Positions 35,718 through 46,789 are shown, numbered from the stretch's first letter. The stretch: 64,000 bases of DNA from Gentiana macrophylla (GCA_026214975.1 JAOBSW010000755.1:116607-180606), one strand, 5' to 3'. Made by a program: numbers and translations. The notes: generated by a model not told the origin, from the sequence alone.

Positions 35718-36072
35718 TGTCACGGATTTATCTAACACAACAAACAAGTAATAATGTGGAAATATTATGATTATGGTTAATATTAACATTGAACACGTTA
35801 CATTGTAACATGTTACTTATGTAACAAAGAGACATATTAATTGTATTAGATAAACAATTAATATGTCCTAAAAGTCATAAAGTAACTATCTTTTGTCCTA
35901 TTATGTAATAGCTTATACATAGCCGACTCTAGCATTTATTCTAGCCGGCTCTAGTTGCTTTCACTTTACTAGCTAGGATCATCTCTTTGTATCTATTTAT
36001 ACTCATTCTTTCAACATGAATAAACAAGTTGAAGTTTACTCTTGTGTTTATCACATTCTCAAACTCTCTTCA

Positions 36073-36085
36073 TGGTAGCAGAGCC
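36073..36085 (+). promoter_or_regulatory. Primer binding site of copia C (initiator-Met tRNA type)
   Basis: TGGTAGCAGAGCC directly follows LTR1; it differs by one base from the usual TGGTATCAGAGC. Confidence 0.85.
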
Positions 36086-36134
36086 TTACTGAGTTCTAAA
36101 AATCCGCTGCAAAACTCAGTCCTTTTTCAGAAAA

Positions 36135-37050
36135 ATGTCAACATTATCTGAAGTTTCATCTTCTTGATAGACTCACATTTGCCTCGGCAGATCGGGATAA
36201 TCGAACACTCTTCTTTACAAATCATAAACTTGATGGTAACAATTACTTGCTATGGTCAAGGTCTATGAAAATGTATATCTCCGGCCAGGGCAAGATGGGA
36301 TATCCATGCGGTTCCAAACTCCGCCTCACTAAACCGACCCCAAGTTTGAAGCATGGGACACAGAAAATAACCAAGTCATGACCATCCTCACGAGGTCTAT
36401 GACAAAAGAGATCAGTGAGAACTTCATGATGTATGACACTGCTAAGGAAATCTGGGACAATGCCAGAGACCTTTACTCAAAAAAAGGACAATACATCTGA
36501 AGTCTATGAACTCGAAGCTCAGATTCAAAATTGCAGACAAGGGGATATGTCTGTAACTCAATACTTTAATCAACTATCTAAGGCATGGCAACACCTAGAT
36601 ATGTTGGAAACTCACCCCTGGAATGATGTTAAGGATGCTGCCCTCTATAAGGACATCATAGAAAAGAAAAGAGTCTTCAAGTTCCTCTTTGGATGAACCC
36701 TACTCTTGATGATGTTAGAGGAGAATTCTTGCCACAAAACCTCTCCCAAATCTCAAATCCATGTTTCTTTGAGGTCAAACATGAAGAAAGCAGGAGGAAA
36801 GTCATCTTTCTTTGAACACCCCCTGCCGATAACCCCATCAAGGTACCGCCTCTTGAATGTCGGGAAGGTGCTTTGAGGTTATCTGGGACCTACAGAAACT
36901 CTTGAGAAAACTGGAAGGTTGTTCTGTGATCACTGCAAACGCACAAATCACACTAAGGACAATTGCTGGAAGCTTCATGGCAAGCCTAATCCCTCTAAAA
37001 CCTCAAAACCAACCAGGGAAAATCAAGGCAGGCTTGTCGGTGATTTAAGA
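36135..37050 (+). pseudogene. Gag of copia C
   Basis: Start ATG at 36135 (MSTLSEVSSS) with a stop at codon 11. Gag residues continue in other frames: LDGNNYLLWSRSMKMYISGQGK, then QIQNCRQGDMSVTQYFNQLSKAWQHLD (about 36520-36600), and a zinc knuckle CDHCKRTNHTKDNC (about 36923-36965) followed by WKLHGKP. At least four frameshifts or stops. It would package element RNA if intact; this copy cannot make it. Confidence 0.85.
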
Positions 37051-38530
37051 GAATGATGACCGGTGAATGCTCGATTGTTGCCTTTAAAGCCTTTGTTGCT
37101 CAACATCAGGAGGGTAGCTCCTCTACTGAAATGGCCACTCATGCTAAAACAGGTATATTCCGCTCACCTCTTAGTAATGAGACTTGGATTGTTGATTTCG
37201 GGGCTTCTTTCCCATGGTCGGTAACAAAACCTCATCACCCACTATATGCCATGCACCCAAATTCTAATTAAGACTGCGATGGTTCGTGTCTTATGCAAAA
37301 GGTGTTGGGAAAGTTAAACTTACTAATCGAGATATATATACAAGGTGTCTTATTTGTTCCAAAGTTAGATTGTAACCTTATATCTCACATAAACTCACTA
37401 AAGATCCGAATTGATTGTTGTTTTTGATAAGGATCGGTGCACATTCCGGGATCTTTCTTCACAGAAGTGATTGGTCAAGCTAAACCACCTTTCAGATGTG
37501 TTTGTGATCAACCTCTTTGAAGGCAAGATCAAGATCGAATCGCCTCAATGCACTGCACTCAGAACCTAGACAATATCATGTTATGGCATTATAGACTAGG
37601 ACATCCAAGTTTTGGTTATTTGAAGTCTTTAATTCCAGAATTGTTTAAAGGATGTAATCTTAATGATCTTCAATGTGATATTTGTCAATTTGCCAAACTC
37701 ACCAAATATGTATATACTAAATTACCTCACCTCCCATCCACACCTTTCACCTTAATTCACAGTGATGTATGGGGACCCTCAAGAGTGAAAAGTATAACAG
37801 GCAAGAGGTGGTTTGTCACCTACATAGATGACCACACCAGAACCACTTGGTTATTTTTAATGAAGGATAAATCTGAAGTTGGATCCATCTTTCAAGAGTT
37901 TTACAACATGATTTCTACTCAGTTTGACACTAAGATTAAAATTTTGAAGACTGACAATGCTCTTGAATATTATGAGTCTAATCTCAGTAATTTCTTGATG
38001 AATAAGGGAATTGTCCATATCAGGAGTTGTGTTGAGACACCTCAGCCAAAATGGAGTTCTTTGAGAGAAAGAACAGCACTCACTGAAATGGCCGAGATCA
38101 ATCATGTTCACTACAAATGTCCCAAAATATATGTGGGGTGAAGCTATCTGATCGCCACATACTTAATCAACAAAGCTTCCACAGAGTGTTAGGTTTCAAA
38201 ACTCCTATCCAAACCTCACCGACCACACACTCCTCGCCTCTAATCTTATTGCCCAATTGCCTCAAAAATCTTTGGTTGTACTATGTTTGTTTATATCCAT
38301 GCCCAACATGAAGCAAACTTGATCCCAAAGCTCACAAGTGCATTTTCCTAGGGTATGCTAAGGACAGGAAAGGTTACAAGTGCTATTCACCTACTGAAAA
38401 GAAATTTTACAACTCTATGGATGTAAAATTCTTTGAAAGGACTCCCTACTACAGCAAGTCTACTGAAGCAGTCAATGATGAAAACCTGATTGAAATTGAT
38501 CTAAATCCGCTCCTCAAACCAAACTCTTAA
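37051..38530 (+). pseudogene. Protease and integrase of copia C
   Basis: The protease core reads WIVDFGAS (about 37183-37206); the canonical Asp-Ser/Thr-Gly is changed to Asp-Phe-Gly, so the active site is probably dead. Integrase (37548-38141): zinc-binding H..H..C..C (WHYRLGHPSFGYL, CDICQFAK), HSDVWGP and LKTDNALEYY; the third acidic position falls in a frameshifted stretch (PKWSSLRERT). Downstream blocks (LINKA, VLGFKTPIQT-like, FFERTPYYSK) are spread over three frames with several stops. Confidence 0.85.
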
Positions 38531-38596
38531 CCTCAAGAACTCCATCGAGACTCAAGCAGATCGAACCTCAAGACCTATCGACCCAGAGCATGCTAG

Positions 38597-38716
38597 ACCT
38601 CAGCACCCTACTGATTCAGAGCCTGCTGAACCTGAGCCTGCTGAACCTCAACACCCTACTGACTCAGAGCCTGATGAACCTCAGCACCCTACTGATTCCC
38701 AGCAGCCTGCTGATGT
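38597..38716 (+). repeat. Pro/Glu/Thr-rich coding minisatellite in copia C
   Basis: Reiterated units reading roughly [11 protein letters not shown] between integrase and RT. Related units of 12 to 36 bp differ by point changes; in-frame expansions of a flexible linker. Confidence 0.75.
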
Positions 38717-38816
38717 TGATGACAGACCTATTGCTCTAAGGAAGGGGAAAAGATCATGCACCGATCATTCTATTCATACTTATGTATCTTATGACCAGTT
38801 ATCTCCTGTTTTTGCC

Positions 38817-40390
38817 ATGTTTACACAGGACCTGGACTCTCACTCTATTCCTCAAAATATTCAGGAGGCCCTTCAAAATGATAAGTGGAAGGCTGCTGTT
38901 AAAACAGAGATGACTGCACTCCTGGATAATCATACTTGGGACCTCACAACTCTCCCCAAAGGCAAGAAGACAGTCAGCTGTAGATGGTTATTCACCATAA
39001 AATACAATGCTGATGGTACAATTGACAAATATAAAGCCAGACTAGTGCCTAGAGGGTTCACTCAAACTTATGGCATTGACTATACAGAAACTTTTGCACC
39101 TGTAGCAAAGCTTAACACCTGTCGTGTCATCGATTTCTCTAGCTGTCCAACTTGACTGGCCTCTTCATCAATTGGATATCAAAAATGCTTTTCTCAATGG
39201 TGACCTTACTGAGGAGGTCTACATGAATGTACCTCCTGGTTTTGTCAATCCCCACACTCAAGGCAAGGTATGCAAACTCGGAAATCTCTATATGGCTCAA
39301 GCAATCCCCAGAGCTTGGTTTGGAAAACTCACTCACGTGGTTAAAGCTGCTGGATATCATCAATGCAACTCGATCACACTATGTTTATCAAGACTACCAA
39401 CCGAGAGAAGGTCTATTCTTATTGTATATGTGGATGATATCATCCTTACTGGAGATGACTCTACCGAGATCCAACATTTGAAGACTCTCACCGCAAAGGT
39501 ATTCCAAGTTAAAGATCTGGGCTACCTAAAATACTTTCTTGGTATGGAAATAGCTAGAAAGCAGTAAAGGCATTTCAGTCTCTCAAAGGAAGTATATGAT
39601 CTGGATCTCTTTGAGGAAAGCGGCATCTTTGGGATGCAAACTCTTTGTATCCCCAGAGAGACCCCAGGTAATAATACCTCTTTGCATGGTAACATTTCTT
39701 TGTCAGGAAGGATCAATATCGAGAGACTTGTAGGAAACTCTCATTTATCTCGTCCCATACAAGACCGATATTGCATATGGAGTCGGCCTGGTGAGCCAAT
39801 TCATGCATTGCCCTCTTGAGCAACATTGGGATGCTGTGAACAGAATACTGAGGTACTTGAAATCCACTCCTGGCCAATGCTTGCACTTCATCAAGTCTGT
39901 TGAGAGATCTATCAAGGTTTACACTGATGCTGATTGGGCTGGTTGTCACATAGACAGAAGGTCTACCACAGGCTACTGTTCTTATGTATGGGGCAATCTT
40001 GTCACCTGGAGGAGCAAGAAACAACCTACTGTCTCTAGAAGCAGTGCTGAAGCTGAACTCAGGGCACTAGTTTTGGGTATCTGTGAAGCTCTATGGATAA
40101 AACGGGTCCTGACTGAACTTCAACAGCCCTTTCAGCAACCTATCACACTCTGCTGTGACAATAATTCAGCCTTATGCATGGCAGAGGATCCAGTTCATCA
40201 TGATAAAACCAAACATGTTGATATTAATAGACATTTCCTTAAAGAGAAGATTGATGCCAAGATCATTCAACTTCAGTATGTCCCCTCAGCAGACCAAAAT
40301 GCTGATATTCTCACAAAGGCAATTCCACCGCTTATGTTCAGTAGACTGTGTAGCAAACTTGGCTGTATTAACATATACAACCCAGTTTGA
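38817..40390 (+). pseudogene. Reverse transcriptase and RNase H of copia C
   Basis: [45 protein letters not shown] (38980-39050), a frameshift at about 39125, then HQLDIKNAFLNGDLTEEVYM and catalytic YVDDIILTG (39427-39453). A stop at 39565 and a scrambled connection region precede RNase H (39791-40390, 199 open codons): YTDADWAGC, SSAEAELRAL, CDNNSALCMA, HVDINRHFLKE, ending TGA at 40388. RNase H and the final 200 residues are intact. Confidence 0.9.
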
Positions 40391-40397
40391 GGGGGGG
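40387..40397 (+). promoter_or_regulatory. Polypurine tract of copia C
   Basis: TTGAGGGGGGG immediately before LTR2; it overlaps the end of the RNase H frame. Confidence 0.9.
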
Positions 40398-41653
40398 TGT
40401 GGAAATATTATGATTATGGTTAATATTAACATTGAACACGTTACATTGTAACATGTTACTTATGTAACAAAGAGACATATTAATTGTATTAGATAAACAA
40501 TTAATATGTCCTAAAAGTCATAAAGTAACTATCTTTTGTCCTATTATGTAATAGCTTATACATAGCCGACTCTAGCATTAATTCTAGCCGGCTCTAGTTG
40601 CTTTCACTTTACTAGCTAGGATCATCTCTTTGTATCTATTTATACTCATTCTTTCAACATGAATAAACAAGTTGAAGTTTACTCTTGTGTTTATCACATT
40701 CTCAAACTCTCTTCAAATAAATATTTATAAATCCGGTTTCCCTCAAGTATAAGGATCGTAGTATAGAGGTTGATACCGAGTCGATCTTACGGGGAATCGG
40801 GGTTGTGAATTCTAGTTTTTATTCCTAACCTAACTATGTCACGATTACTACTACTAAACAGAAACGAAAACAAAACAGTGAATAACTAAAACGGAAGATA
40901 ACAAACGTAAACTGGACAGAAGATCGAGATCTAAAGCCAGGAAAATATAGTTGCGAACCGATTTAAACTAAACTAAACCTAATATGCAATAAACGACTAA
41001 CTAAGCTAAACAATTCAGATTCAAGGGGTTTTAATCAATAATTTACGAATGAACAAGCAATTGATCCACCTATCCTACAACTATAAATTTCGATCTAGAT
41101 TATCTCGTGATTTCTAACCAAGTTGTGATTCACCTAACCACGGTATGAACTCCTAATTTCTTAGACAAGTTCTCCTATCAATCTTCTATCTTTCGATCTA
41201 AAGATTAATGCTTTCAAATCAAGGTGTGAAATCTCTCAATTTCTAACCTAGAAATCTAACCTAATAACTCTCGTTAATTAGATTTAAGATATATTCTTTA
41301 TCACGGTGATCTAAATTTAATATGATTTTCATCAAAATAAACAATCAACAAGCAACGATCTTTCGATATGAATTGCATAACAACATGGAAAACATGATAA
41401 AGAAACAACTTGAATTAAAATACTCACAAGATAATCAAGAACAAAACTGAATTGTTGATTGGATGGCTTCACAACGCTTGTTCAATGGAGGTCTAGCCTC
41501 TTAACATCTTCTTTGAAACTCGAATTGTTTAGAGTAAAAGTGCATAAAAGTATTTAAGTAAAAACTGGATGAAAACTAAGGAAAAACGCAGTTTAGCCGC
41601 CCCTAGGGTTTAGGGTTCGAATATATGGTGATATTGGGGAGAAAATACGCTGC

Positions 41654-41912
41654 CTTTATATAGAATTCGAAGTCGGTTCTACTAAGTCGGCTACTGGACG
41701 CCCGTCTGGAAAGGGTGAACGCCCGTCCAGCCTGTGTAAACTTCTTCGAGTCGGGCCGAGCTGGATCAGACGCCCGTCCTTCTTTAAATTGGACGCTCGT
41801 CCAGGAAAAATCTGATCATCCTGAATGTAAAAGCTCCTCCTGGACGCTCGTCCAGGATGTCAAACGCCCGTCCACTCTGGACGCCAGTTCAAGCTGCTGG
41901 ACGCCAGTCCAG
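41654..41912 (-). promoter_or_regulatory. U3 promoter of element 2: palindrome array + TATA
   Basis: Eight copies of a GGACGCCCGTCC/GGACGCTCGTCC palindrome (near 41695, 41717, 41768, 41790, 41840, 41861, 41876, 41897; the one at 41840 is CTGGACGCTCGTCCAG). On the minus strand a TATA box TCTATATAAA (41655-41664) follows about 30 bp downstream. Confidence 0.65.
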
Positions 41913-42260
41913 GATCGACTTCATCTTGATTTCTTCATCTCTATCTCTTTTCATCAAATCCAATCATCATTATCTTTTTATCATCAATGAAATTCGACTC
42001 TTATCTCTTTTTGATCAACATTTGAGCATCAAACATGTACCTATAACACATTAAAACAACACAAAATGTAATATCGTCCAAATAATTATAAAAATCACAA
42101 TTAAAACACCAAAATTAACCTATTTCGCGAATAACTCATTTAAAACCTCATTTTCTCAATAATTCCATTAAACACTCGTTTCTAATGCAAATTATACAAA
42201 TACGGGGGAAAATATCATAAAATATATCAATATAAACCGTATAAATTTACCCTTAACAAC

Positions 42261-42297
42261 TCCCCCACACTTAAGCTTTTGCTCGTCCCGAGCAAAA
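42261..42297 (-). promoter_or_regulatory. Polypurine tract + hairpin (element 2, LTR-proximal)
   Basis: Minus strand: perfect 9-bp arms TTTTGCTCG/CGAGCAAAA (42277-42285, 42289-42297), loop GGA, then TTAAGTGTGGGGGA adjoining the LTR. Confidence 0.65.
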
Positions 42298-43306
42298 CAA
42301 AACGGAAGTCAAGGCTCGGAAAAAGATAGACATCTCAGACGATATATCAAAAATCCAATAAATCAGAGGTTCACCATTGTGTGTGTCCAAAGCCATAGAA
42401 AACTTCCACTAAATCCAAACTTGAGAAACTCAAAGCAAAACTAGCTAATACCCCCTCGTAGACTAGCAATAAATGACACTCATAGGATGCACCCTACAAA
42501 CGTGACATACCCCGAGAAGGATGATGGATTATATCTAGGGCCTTTCTGAAATACTCAGAGGATAATCCCTACAGCATATCTATCAGTTTCTACTGGGGAT
42601 AAGATAGACGATAACTTAGTCTTTCTTTCATTTCATACCAATTCACTAGTTGATTTAGCTATTTCACTTTTAAACACACATCAGAATGAGCTGTTGCCCT
42701 GTCATAGCAGAATAGGATATTCGAGATATACCCTACCTTACTCCAATCATAAGGCAACTTCTTCTGACTGTCGTGAGCTTTTGGTCATCATAGTGGTATA
42801 GGACATACGTGGTATACCCTATCGCACTCGAATCATCGACCAGCTTCCGACACACCCAATTACTTCATATTTTTCAACTTTTTCATTTGACAATAAGTTA
42901 CGTGTTACTTATCACATTCAAACCTCAGATATTCACAGTATAACATACTTCGGATCTAAATACAAACTATCATAAATCTCAAGATATATACATAGCACTA
43001 AGCACATGACTTATAAGAAAATCAAAAATCACTCGTCGAAAAAGGGGTATAACTTTATAAATTAGCTCATCATTCACTATGGCTCGTGAAAAATAGATCT
43101 CAGGTGAAACAACTAACTTATCAAACACATGATATATAGCTTAGATGACTATAACAATGACGAACATTGAATTGAATTGCCTACTCGGGACAAGACAAAA
43201 ACAAAAATGTCGAGAAATTTTGAAAATTTTAGCTCATTTTTAGCTCATTTTGCATAGAAACATAACGAATGTAAGCAAATGTATAGTAACTATCGACTCA
43301 TTCCCC

Positions 43307-43342
43307 TCCCCCACACTTAAATATCAACATGTCCTCATGTTG
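43307..43342 (-). promoter_or_regulatory. Polypurine tract + hairpin (element 2, internal)
   Basis: Minus strand: perfect 7-bp arms CAACATG/CATGTTG (43325-43331, 43336-43342), loop AGGA, then TTAAGTGTGGGGGAGGGG. It lies 420 bp after the env-like stop codon; 42298-43306 between the two modules is non-coding with an 82-bp diverged duplication near 42700-42850. Confidence 0.65.
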
Positions 43343-43762
43343 TGCTTAATGAAAGAAGAGATAAAAGACTTAGCTGATTTAAATCGATACTCGAATCGGT
43401 GGTCAGGCCTGAGCCTACATAGTGACACTTAGAATTCGTAACCGTACAATGTAGTTCGACAAAACCGCTTGAAATACACCTGCACGACTTTACAAACACG
43501 GAAACATCTCGGGAAAACGGGAATTACACCAGAATGAAAAGAGATACAAAAACGAGTAATATCGAAAGATAAAGCATTAAACACATTCACAAGTTGAAAT
43601 AGGGTAGAAATGAAAGTACTGATGCCTTATGGCTTACATGATCCATCAGAAATAATAAATAGTAGCTAAATGCGAAATACAATGAATCACGGAATCAAAA
43701 GTAGCAAAAATATACAATCACAGTATCTAGGACAAATCAAAAGTAAAGATAGACAAATAAAA

Positions 43763-45238
43763 TCATGACTGCCCCGGAGCCGTAGAATCATCCGCCGGAG
43801 GTACATCACCCGCAGGGGCATCAGGCTGCTCCTCATCCGAAGAAGACTCAGATTCCTCCAAAACATCCGCAATAGCCTGCTCGATCTCATCAGAATAAAG
43901 ATAATCAATGACGCTCGGATTGAAGATTCTGTCGTCTCGCGGCTGCCGGCCCTCACTGATGCACCGTAAAATGGTCAAGATGTTATTCTGAGACGTCCTT
44001 ATATCCTCCATCCAGTTCCGCACACTGTTGGCCATACTCAACCTCATCCGAACTGAGGGAGATAAAGTAGGAAGGGAGGATGGTCGAGGCGGTGCTGAAG
44101 ATGAACCGGGCTCCTGTGAGACTGCAGCCTCAGTCTCAGCCTGACCAGTAGGCTTCACCTTCTCCCGTTGCAAGAACCATGGATTCTTCGGTTTATGATC
44201 GGTCTTGTACTTGGGAACTCCAGCATCTTGACAGAGACCGTGGATCAAATGTGGACATATCAAGCATCTAGTATACACTTTCTGATTCATGGCTACCTCG
44301 TCGAAAATCGCTTGTCCTACATCAACATTGATCCTGAAGTTCAAGGCATATAGCATCCCAAGGTCACCAATGTGGAAGTGAGTCAGGTTGTTCTTAGGTA
44401 ACAACCTGTTCTGGATAAACCGACATTGGACCTTCCAATCTTCTGTCCAACTAGTAGTGACCAACTCCTTCCTATCTCCACCCGGCCTAAGTGTCCACGG
44501 CACCTCCAGGCATACCAACAACCGTAACTCCTCCAACGGATCCTCACCGGCGTCCTGTTTAGCTTTAATCGCCTCCTTATAGTCTAACCCCTCAAAAGGT
44601 GCCAAGGCATACTTCTCGTTAATAACCTTGGGCGTAAATGGCACCTTTACTCCCCGAACCGTCACAACTCCGGCTGCCAAATCCGTCTCCGAACAATTGG
44701 CATAAAATTCACGGACTAACATAGCATTAACCGGGGTCCTCGGGGTTACCATCAAAGCTCCCCACTTCCTATCCCTCAATATCTTCACAAATAACGGATC
44801 AACTTGAGGCTCAAGGACAGCTCGCTCGATCAACATCGTCCTCGTTAGATAATGCTTATTATAGACCTCCATCGCCTTAGGGTTGATGAATCTACGAGCA
44901 AAGGGAATAGGGATAGCGGGTCTCACTCTCTGTCTAGCCGGCTCAGCTCCCTCAGCTGCTTCCTCAGCTCCACCCCTCGGTTCATTTGCATCCCTCGCAC
45001 CTCGAGTCTCTGACACCCTAGCCATCTTCCTCACTAAGGGCTCATCATCAGTGTCAGAACCAGACTCAGGCTCATCCTGTAAAGGGACTCTAGATTGACC
45101 TCTAGGGGGATTCTGACGCTCCCCAATATGAATGCCTTGGTTCGGATTGACTAAAGTGGGGTCTACAGTCTTTTTCTTCTTAACAGGTTCCGTAGCTACC
45201 CCCTTACCATGCCTCTTAGCTACCGCTTTACGCACCAT
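43763..45238 (-). CDS. Env-like protein of element 2 (Athila post-pol ORF), intact
   Basis: 491 codons from ATG at 45238. Residues 1-25 are basic with KKKK (possible nuclear signal), 50-115 are Pro/Glu/Arg-rich, and about 120-350 is the conserved plant-transposon core: LVREFYANCSETDLAAGVVTV, CRFIQNRLLPKNNLTHFHIGDL, LICPHLIHGLCQDAGVP. A Ser/Pro linker leads to a C-terminal helical segment (SVRNWMEDIRTSQNNIL) and an acidic tail ending TAPGQS. The core aligns along its length with the broken copy in element 1. There is no signal peptide and no membrane-spanning segment, which argues against a true envelope protein. It is the only intact large ORF of the nest. Role unknown; it is preceded by its own TATA/palindrome region. 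Confidence 0.8.
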   Translation of the reverse strand: MVRKAVAKRHGKGVATEPVKKKKTVDPTLVNPNQGIHIGERQNPPRGQSRVPLQDEPESGSDTDDEPLVRKMARVSETRGARDANEPRGGAEEAAEGAEPARQRVRPAIPIPFARRFINPKAMEVYNKHYLTRTMLIERAVLEPQVDPLFVKILRDRKWGALMVTPRTPVNAMLVREFYANCSETDLAAGVVTVRGVKVPFTPKVINEKYALAPFEGLDYKEAIKAKQDAGEDPLEELRLLVCLEVPWTLRPGGDRKELVTTSWTEDWKVQCRFIQNRLLPKNNLTHFHIGDLGMLYALNFRINVDVGQAIFDEVAMNQKVYTRCLICPHLIHGLCQDAGVPKYKTDHKPKNPWFLQREKVKPTGQAETEAAVSQEPGSSSAPPRPSSLPTLSPSVRMRLSMANSVRNWMEDIRTSQNNILTILRCISEGRQPRDDRIFNPSVIDYLYSDEIEQAIADVLEESESSSDEEQPDAPAGDVPPADDSTAPGQS

Positions 45239-45814
45239 TGTAAACTAAGGCTAAACAAACACCAATCCCAAAATCAAACAAAACCACCCGTTTATCGTCC
45301 AAACGGGATTTTCCAAACAAAACAACACCAAACCCACATCAAAACCACAATGCAATCCATCCATAATCATCCATAACCATCCCATATCATCAACCAAGAA
45401 AGAAAAACAAACAAAACAAAGAGAAGAAAACAAATAAGAGAAGTGTATGTAAAAGAGTCGACTCAAAGATCGAACTCGGGAAAAATGTGAAATAATCCAT
45501 GAAAAGCTTATAAAATCTTACCAAGTACGTTGAAAGGATGATGATTATGCTGATTAGAAGTCCTAAATGTGAACAAACGAGACCAAAGATCGGATTTTTC
45601 CAAGAGAAAACCGCACACGCTAGATTACTGATTCGAAACAACGGTTGTATGTTGGTGGATTGCGTTTGAAAAACCAAAAAGAGGGGATTGAGAGCTGTTT
45701 GTAGGGCCTTGAATTGCCCAATTTGGTTTAGAAATGAGGATTTTAGAGCAAAAGGAGGCAAAAAGTCGGGTTTTGCAATTTAAATTTTTCAACTCGAATA
45801 AAAAATGGAAGCAG

Positions 45815-46042
45815 GGGGTATATATAGACGCAGGTCTGAACGGGCGTCCATGAGAATGGACGGGCGTTCAGCTGGATAGCATAAGAACTGGACGGGCGTC
45901 CATATAAACAGACGCTCGTCCAGATGGCCAAATCACATACAGAGTTGAAGGGAGTTTATCAGACGGGCGTCCAAGAATTTTGGACGCTCGTTCACAAATT
46001 GTGCAAGGCGGACGGGCGGATTCATTGGACGGGCGCCCAGCG
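45815..46042 (-). promoter_or_regulatory. Internal promoter-like region of element 2: palindrome array + TATA
   Basis: Eight GGACGGGCGTCC-type palindromes (near 45837, 45856, 45888, 45909, 45960, 45980, 46009, 46026) and, immediately downstream on the minus strand, a TATA box TCTATATATACC (about 45817-45828). The leader to the env-like ATG is about 580 bp, the same as in element 1. Confidence 0.65.
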
Positions 46043-46190
46043 AAAAAAGGCAAAAATAATGAAATTGCATACAATTTAAATTCAAACTTGCATTTTCTCA
46101 TTAAACTTAAACAAAATTTCAAAAATACAAATGGAAATCAACGGAGTGCATAAAATTACTAGAAAACAAGCAAAAATAAATAGAAAACAG

Positions 46191-46237
46191 TGGGTTGCCT
46201 CCCACCAAGCGCTTTTGTTTTACGTCGTTTGCTCGAC
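46191..46237 (-). promoter_or_regulatory. Conserved motif GTCGAGCAAACGAC, copy 2 (element 2)
   Basis: GTCG-AGCAAA-CGAC stem-loop, then GTAAAACAAAAGCGC and GGTGGGAGGCAACCCA. Follows the small acidic ORF. Confidence 0.6.
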
Positions 46238-46374
46238 GAAACAACCTAAGAACGCTAGTCATCGTAAATTTCTGACCAATCTATCACCCGGATAAGACGG
46301 CGGAGCATGTCAATTGCCGGAGGGAAATCGTACTCATCCTGCACACCCCAGTCCTCACCAGCTACATCAACACC

Positions 46375-46653
46375 TCAAATATGTTCAGCTTGCAGCACTA
46401 GCGCTAAATCTGTCAGCATCGGATCATTGAGGATTGTGTACGGACGTCCTAGAGCCTCCTGTAACTCCTCAATAGTGAAGTCTCCACCTCCCGAACAGCG
46501 GGGAACAATAAGAACATAGGTGACAGTCTTGACGCGGGTACTAATATCAAAGTCTACGTGCAACACTATAGTCCCTCCCGGTCCGTCATCTACAGTGATA
46601 AGTGGGATCCTCCTAAGGAAAGGTAACTCATCTAGTAGAAGTCCGAAATCCAT
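46375..46653 (-). CDS. Small accessory ORF between pol and env-like ORF (element 2)
   Basis: ATG at 46653 (MDFGLLLDELPFLRRIP), 92 codons to an in-frame TGA at 46375; about 38 more codons would follow in frame (to SEIYDD). It contains a beta-rich stretch (TIVLHVDFDISTRVKTVTYVLIV) and EELQEALGRPYTILNDP. No known domain recognised and no counterpart seen in element 1. It lies between the two GTCG..CGAC motifs, suggesting a separate cistron-like unit. May be chance or a decayed fragment. Confidence 0.4.
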   Translation of the reverse strand: MDFGLLLDELPFLRRIPLITVDDGPGGTIVLHVDFDISTRVKTVTYVLIVPRCSGGGDFTIEELQEALGRPYTILNDPMLTDLALVLQAEHI

Positions 46654-46789
46654 ATCTAGAAAGCACAACTAACTGACAGATAAAACAAAACTTCATAAGG
46701 CTAAAAACTTAGTAAGCTAAACTAAAATACTAAAACTTAAATACTAAAACTACAAAAGCAAAACAAAAACAACTAATATAACGATATCT

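Larger units (their letters stand above)
35755..40715 (+). mobile_element. Copia C: full-length Ty1/copia element with near-identical LTRs
   Basis: 4961 bp, with 318-bp LTRs at 35755-36072 and 40398-40715 differing at one base that I can see (CATTTATT versus CATTAATT). Perfect TSD AATAA (35750-35754, 40716-40720). Primer site after LTR1, polypurine tract before LTR2. The internal coding region is complete in order (Gag, PR, IN, RT, RNase H) but heavily frameshifted, so this copy is not autonomous. Confidence 0.95.
35718..42258 (-). repeat. 3' LTR of element 2, split by copia C
   Basis: About 1575 bp of LTR in two pieces, 35718-35754 and 40721-42258, separated by copia C and its duplicated AATAA. 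It starts TGTTAAGGGTAAATTT at 42258 next to the polypurine tract and ends CCGTGACA. It aligns with the element 3 LTR (47766-49319) over start and end. Confidence 0.85.

Noticed and set aside
35718..35789. N-terminal extension of the element 1 Gag ORF (hydrophobic MLILTIIIIF)
   Set aside because: It is read from the element 2 and copia C LTRs, not from gag.
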